Source: Amesomyces nigricolor (Eukaryota; Ascomycota; Sordariomycetes; Sordariales; Chaetomiaceae). Taken from it: a stretch of 64,000 bases of DNA. Each line of letters opens with the position of its first letter. Position 1 is the stretch's first letter. A model generated the notes under the pieces. It saw only the letters and a program-made list of their open reading frames with translations. It made no database searches and was not told the origin of the DNA. Shown here in pieces: positions 59,175 to 64,000 of this stretch. The translations under genes and the position numbers were made by a program. Location of the stretch: NCBI GenBank assembly GCA_004802645.1, contig SRKS01000002.1, positions 1,240,001 through 1,304,000 on the forward strand, read 5' to 3'.

Positions 59175-61766
59175 ATGGGTGGATTTTGAAGGAGGCCGGA
59201 ACGTGTATCAACGCGAAAGCTGGAAAGAGCGTGTTGGATTAAAGCGATGTCAAAACCAAAAACGCCCCAAATCGGTCGAGTTAGTGGTTGTAAGACGCGC
59301 ACTGTTTGCTTAAACGAAGGCTGCTTAAGCGACTGTGCTCCTTGAAAAAAGCCGACGAAACCGACGAGAATGGCTTTCAGACTGGACTGAGAAATTCCTG
59401 CGCGTTTGCCGGGTTATCGCGTGTTGATTTTTGCGCGACGGGCTCGTCTACAGCAAAAGTAATGATTCGGTATTAGGCAGGGAGTAGGATGGAGGCGGCG
59501 CGCGGACGGTGGAGTCAGGGTCCGTCAACAGAGCAGTTGTCGGGTCGACGTCGGGTCAGTCGTTTGAAATGCAGACTGCGGGGCAGCAAGCATGGGTCAA
59601 TCTCGCGGCGCTAAGTCGGCTGATGCAAGGTATTTCGCGGTCGGGATGTTGTCGCAATCGCACAATCGGCTTGGGGGACGGGCGCGCGGGCGCGATCGCG
59701 GCTGTTGTGCGATGTCGACGGCGACGGTGACGATGTGTGGCGACGGGTGGAGGAGCGGCTGTGAGAGGAAGGAATGAGGTTGGAAGGGACATGGAGGGTA
59801 CCTGCCACCCCCTGTTGAGCCAGCCTAGCGGGTGGGTCCTTTGCCGCGATCTTTTCGCTGTCTCATTGTGACGCTTAACGGTGTGTATTGACCAAATTTT
59901 GGTATTGTCCACTACACAACACACAATTCTTGGCACAAAATTTCGTTCGACTTTCATCCATTTCGTCCGTCTTACGCAATCGCAATACCAGGTCGCGGCA
60001 ACACACCAAGTCGCGCTCCGCAGCTCATTCGTCCTTTGACCGGCAATCCCTGTCGTGCACGAGCCATCATAACATCCACCACCCAAACGTTACGGGCGCC
60101 GTGAAACTTGGCAGCGGCCGTTTCTCAGCTGCCGCAACTTTGTCAAGGAGGTCAAGACCTGGGCATCCAAGAAATCAAAGTTGAGTCTTTTCGGATAGCT
60201 TTACTTTCCATGATTCTGTCTTATACGGAAATATCTTACGCGATGTGTTGCTGGTACTGGCAAACAGGGACGTGTCGAAAACAACCAACCCTTCGGTTCA
60301 TCCTCTTTCAAACAGACGACAAAGAGCAAGGTGAGCTGTCTCTGCCCAACCCCCCCTTGTTGTGGTGCTGGTTGTGGAGGCGGTGGGCGGGCCGGTGGAG
60401 GCCGCATGCTAATGCGGCATCACGAACGACTTGAGTCCAGACGCCGTAAACACATTGGGCATCCCACGTCCCTTTCTCCCTCGAACTGCACCTATGATTC
60501 GCCATCTTCCCTATCAGTCCACGATATAGTCCCTCGTTGGGCTGGTCAGGCGCCCTCGACTCCTGCCCCTTCTGGTTCGCTGGATTGGGCCGTTCGCATG
60601 TTGTTGTTTTGTTTCTGCCGAGCCCTCCGACCAGGGCAGGATCCGCCCGACTGGACGGAGACCCTGGCTCGGCAGAGTGCGCCATTGCTCCACGGGACCC
60701 GTTCCGCCGGCCTTGGCCCAATCGTGGCGCTCAAACGCGCTCGCGGGAGCGTCCCACGCGTTGGGTTCGCGTTTCCAGGTTGCTCCGCTGGCAGTTTGAT
60801 TGAATGGAAGCCCCACACAGCCCATTCGGCCTCGTGGGCCTCCACCTGCGTGCCATCGACTCCAATCGCTGGCTGAACCGGTTCCTGTTTCTGTCGATTC
60901 GTTCCTGCGCACGCCGGGGAGAAACATCGCGAGGTTCAACGACAGAAAGCATGCAGTGAGATAGGGACACAGGCGCCTACCTCTTCCCCTGCGTCAAGTC
61001 CCACCGCAAAAACGTGCGAGAGTCCACACCGCAGCAAGGCCACAACCACCAACGAATCCAATGTCAGAGAGGAAATCCCCCAACGGTCCCCCCAATCCAG
61101 GGACGGCACTCCAGCGCCTTGGCAAGCGTCATGCACTTCCCATCATCCCCCGTGGGCAGAGCATGGCGGGTATGGCACAGCCAACTTTATTTGCCCTCTT
61201 GCAGCCAGCCCTTCCCGCGGCTCACAGATCGACCGGGCATGCGTCGTGTAAGGAACTTGTAATACGCATTTCGAGACCGGCTTGCGATCCGGCGCATAGC
61301 TCCGCTCTCGCCCGAGCCAACGTCATCAACCGTTGGGCCCTGACTGACGGGAATTCCAAACGGATGGAAACTCACTCTCGGGTTCTGATTTTGAATGCAC
61401 ATGGCTCTTTTTTTTTTTCCATAGCAAAGAGCAGGCATAGAGATGAATAACCGCTCTCTTCTGGTTACCTGATCCTCGGGGTGTCTCGAAGGGTATCAAA
61501 CATCACACCCGACCGAGTGTACTCCGTATTTTCCCCTCCTAGCCTGATGCCATGAAAGCAAACCAGCGCCTTCCCTGGTCAATGTTGCCCGGGGTATTCC
61601 GGGACTCAATAAACCTACGAGCTATCCCACATTTGCAGCATCGCTGATGAGCTGGAAGCAATTCGCAGCGTCGTCTTCCTCAGCCCAAGCCAAAAGCCGC
61701 CATATCCCACACACTTCAAGCCCCCCAAACCCCCCACCAAACCTTCCCCTCCACCCCTCCTTCCAC
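59175..61766. other. Spacer: cdh1 promoter and 3' region of the PRPP synthetase gene
   Basis: I see no supportable gene in these 2.6 kb. A short plus-strand frame near 60241 begins with several Cys and aromatic residues (MCCWYWQTGTC) but lacks the other ligands of a CCCH finger. Other frames are short and overlapping. The cdh1 promoter and leader are expected in roughly 59175-60200. Confidence 0.5.
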
Positions 61767-63312
61767 TCAATCATACTGAAACAACGAACTAACGCTCTCC
61801 CCATGATTGACCCTCCTAATCGCCTCCGCGAACGTCGCCGCCACATCCAACACCTCCAGCTTCCCACACCCCTTAACATGCTCCTCCTGTGACACGGTAT
61901 TGGTCACCACGACCCTGTCCAGCGCCGACGCCTGGATGCGCGCCACAGCATCTCCGCTGAGCACGCCATGCGTCAGCAGCGCAATGACCTGCCCCGCGCC
62001 CTCCCGCTTCAGTAGCTTGGCCGCGCGCGTGATGGTGTTGGCCGTGTCGACCAGGTCGTCGAGCAGGATGCAGACGCGGCCTGAGACCTCGCCGACGAGC
62101 ATCATGGTTGCTTTGGGGTGGGGGGTGATTTTGGGGCCCCGGCGGTCTTTGGTGGAGGGGGGGAGAGGGGGTTAAGCGTTAGCGAAGGGTTTGTTTGATG
62201 GGGGGGGGAGTGGTTGCACAAAACATACCCTTGTGGATGAGCGCGATGGTGAGCCCGAGGGCATCAGCGATAGCCGTTGCACGCTTGGCACCGCCCGCGT
62301 CGGGGCTGACGATGACCGCCTCGCGGTAGTTCGGGATGTTCTGCTGGATGTAGCGCTGGAGGAGGGGGCGGGCATAGAGGTTGTCGACTGTGGCAGTACA
62401 CATTAGCGATCAACCCCACAGATGCCCAGAAGCAAGGAGGAACACACCAGGAATGTCAAAGAAACCCTGATACGCGCTCTCATGGAGATCGCAGGTCAAG
62501 ATGCGATCCGCGCCCGCGCACGTCAGCAAGTCGGCCACGAGCGAACCGGCCTGGGCCATGAACTGCTTATGTCCCGACTTGGCCTGGAGCGTCATCATCA
62601 ATGTCGGGTTCTCGTAGTCGTGCGTCGTGTAGCTGCCTGGCCAGTACTGCATGGGTGCCGGCGACGCGGTGCCATTCGACTGCTTCAACGCCCCGTTCTT
62701 CTCCGGCGTCTGCGCGCCCCCAGTGCCATTCAGAGACACCCGGCCGATGAAGTCAACGACATCCACCGCGTCGCCGCTGAGCCCAACCGTCTTAGGGATA
62801 TTCGAGCCCGGCGTAACAGGCAGACTCTCGAACGTATAATCCGCGGCCTTCGCCGTCCCATTCCCGTTCTCCCCAGCGCCGTCCGTCATTACTGGCGAAG
62901 CCACCCCAACACGCGGCGCGCCCACCTTAGAAAACGGCAAATCCGGCTGTCTCGAGTACGGAAAGAGCGGCATGACGACGGTGATCCTCTTGGCGCTACC
63001 AGTCTTGCACGCCGAGATCATGATGCACAGCTCGATGAAGTAATCGTTGACCGTGTGCGCCTGCTGCTTGGCCTTCTCCTGGGCGGTGCCGTCGCCCGCA
63101 TCCTTGGGGGCAGAGCCAAACGGACCGACGCCAAACGTCTGGACGATGTACACGTCCTTGCCGCGCACCGAGTCTTGGATCTCGCAGCGTGTTTCGCCGC
63201 TTGAGAACTTGGCTAGTTTTCGGCTGCAGGCTGATACGCCGAGGATCGAGGCGATCGAGTCGACGAAGGCTGGGTGGCTGGAGCCAGAGAGGAGGAGGAG
63301 GTTGCGTACCAT
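61767..63312 (-). CDS. prs1: Ribose-phosphate pyrophosphokinase (PRPP synthetase), Prs1-type with insert
   Basis: Three exons (63312-62448, 62387-62229, 62146-61767) encode 467 residues. The enzyme transfers pyrophosphate from ATP to ribose 5-phosphate to make PRPP for purine, pyrimidine, histidine and tryptophan synthesis. Visible motifs are the N-terminal FSSGETRCEI, the ATP-side MPLFPYSRQ near 114-122, CDLHESAYQGFFDIPVDNLYARPLL, VSPDAGGAKRA, and the PRPP loop DDLVDTANTI at about 371-380. Residues about 127-248 are a Gly/Ser/Asn-rich insert within the catalytic fold, at the place of the non-homologous region of yeast Prs1 (a smaller insert lies at 61-84). In yeast such subunits work in hetero-complexes and link to cell-wall integrity signalling; here this is inference. 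The frame is open upstream to 63522, but the ATG at 63312 starts the conserved N-terminus. Confidence 0.93.
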
Positions 63313-64000
63313 TTTGGATAGGTGGATGGTGGTTCGCTTGTCCTTTGGGATGGGTTGGGTTTCTAAATAAGCTGGCGGATTATTGCTTTGTGTGGGCTTT
63401 GTTTGTTCTGGCGATTCAGAAGGTGGACCGTCATATATTGTCGATGGTTTGCAGTGATCGCTTAGACGTTGCCGGCGGCAAAACAAAGAGAAGATAGTAA
63501 ATACCGAGCCTGACAACAACACCCGTGAACGAAAGGGCCGTCTGAGACGTCACGTCAAGGTCTCAGCTGAGCTTTCTGTTGACGATGCATGCCACTCCAG
63601 TCTCCAACCAGATGAAACTTGCTGAGAAACAAGAGAAAAAAGAAGGCGGAGCCCAAAAGTAAATTCGGATCAAACCATTTGGGCGCCGAGACGACGTTTG
63701 ACAGGGAAGGAGGGAGCGAGGGGTAGTTGTAAGGTGAGGTGGTGTGGTCCGGTCGTACGAACCGGGAAGGGGGAGGTCAGATGCGTGTAACCGGCCTGAT
63801 GCAGCAGCTATCGGATGAGGAAAGAGCTCACGAAGCTTAACCGTCTACCCCAGCCAGGGAAAGAAGTGTCCTTAAAGCTCTTGAAACCCCAAAGTCAGTA
63901 AATAACGGAGTGAACGAGTGAACGAAGGCGCCCAGCCAACGACAAGTGTCTCGGTTCCGGAAAGGGAAGAGAGAGCAATGAGGCGTCGACTAGCACGGCA
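63313..64000. promoter_or_regulatory. Upstream region of prs1
   Basis: The sequence from 63313 to the window edge lies upstream of the prs1 start and should contain its leader and promoter. I see no TATA box and no further gene. Confidence 0.45.

Noticed and set aside
60241..60434. Possible CCCH zinc-finger start (MCCWYWQTGTC)
   Set aside because: The further Cys and His ligands are missing and no conserved continuation is found after the nearby GTGAGC donor.
63313..63522. In-frame N-terminal extension of prs1
   Set aside because: The extension has no similarity to the family; the ATG at 63312 starts the conserved N-terminus.

Overview
The window looks like nuclear DNA of a filamentous ascomycete, most likely a Sordariomycete (order Sordariales or close by; this placement is inference). 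Supporting signs are GC-rich coding sequence, short introns of about 48-119 nt with GTRNGT-like donors and CTRAY branch sites, genes on both strands with kilobase-scale spacers, and proteins of fungal type (glycerophosphocholine acyltransferase with DUF2838, PRPP synthetase with a non-homologous insert, FlbD-like Myb, membrane Kelch protein). I see no operon, CRISPR array, tRNA, rRNA or transposon.

Layout. 1-4085: gene-free sequence and the leader of the first gene. 4086-5768 (+): coiled-coil protein of unknown family with an N-terminal Cys/His motif. 7624-9136 (+): NCBP3-like cap-binding protein. 10048-11927 (+): unknown low-complexity protein with an apparent in-frame continuation past its stop. 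12177-17583: 5.4 kb without a recognisable gene. 17584-18489 (-): R2R3 Myb regulator, with 8.3 kb of gene-free DNA upstream. 26780-31616 (-): very large O-GlcNAc transferase. 35642-36469 (-): ribosomal protein uL11 (L12). 36945-39504 (-): COPII coat protein Sec23. 40690-43128 (+): membrane Kelch protein with a minisatellite in its tail. 43292-43925 (-): MGST3-type MAPEG enzyme. 44577-46475 (-): family X DNA polymerase. 47716-48750 (+): TFIIE alpha. 49389-53342 (-): cohesin Smc1. 54652-56340 (+): Gpc1. 57357-59174 (-): APC/C activator Cdh1. 61767-63312 (-): PRPP synthetase.

The right half (36-64 kb) is a dense run of conserved housekeeping genes. The left half is sparse and holds the two proteins of unknown function plus long spacers around the Myb gene. 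The genes do not form a pathway, although several serve nuclear processes (cap binding, transcription initiation, cohesion, repair synthesis, cell cycle).

Exon structures were rebuilt by hand from reading frames, splice signals and family similarity. The strongest observations are: (1) an in-frame 54-nt intron that splits the Cdh1 C-box; (2) a 20-copy 15-bp minisatellite in the Kelch protein tail; (3) repeated ELFP-type motifs in the NCBP3-like protein; (4) coding-like sequence downstream of a TAG in the 10 kb gene; and (5) a recurrent change of coding-strand composition, from C-ending to G/T-ending codons, near the 3' end of about half the genes on both strands.
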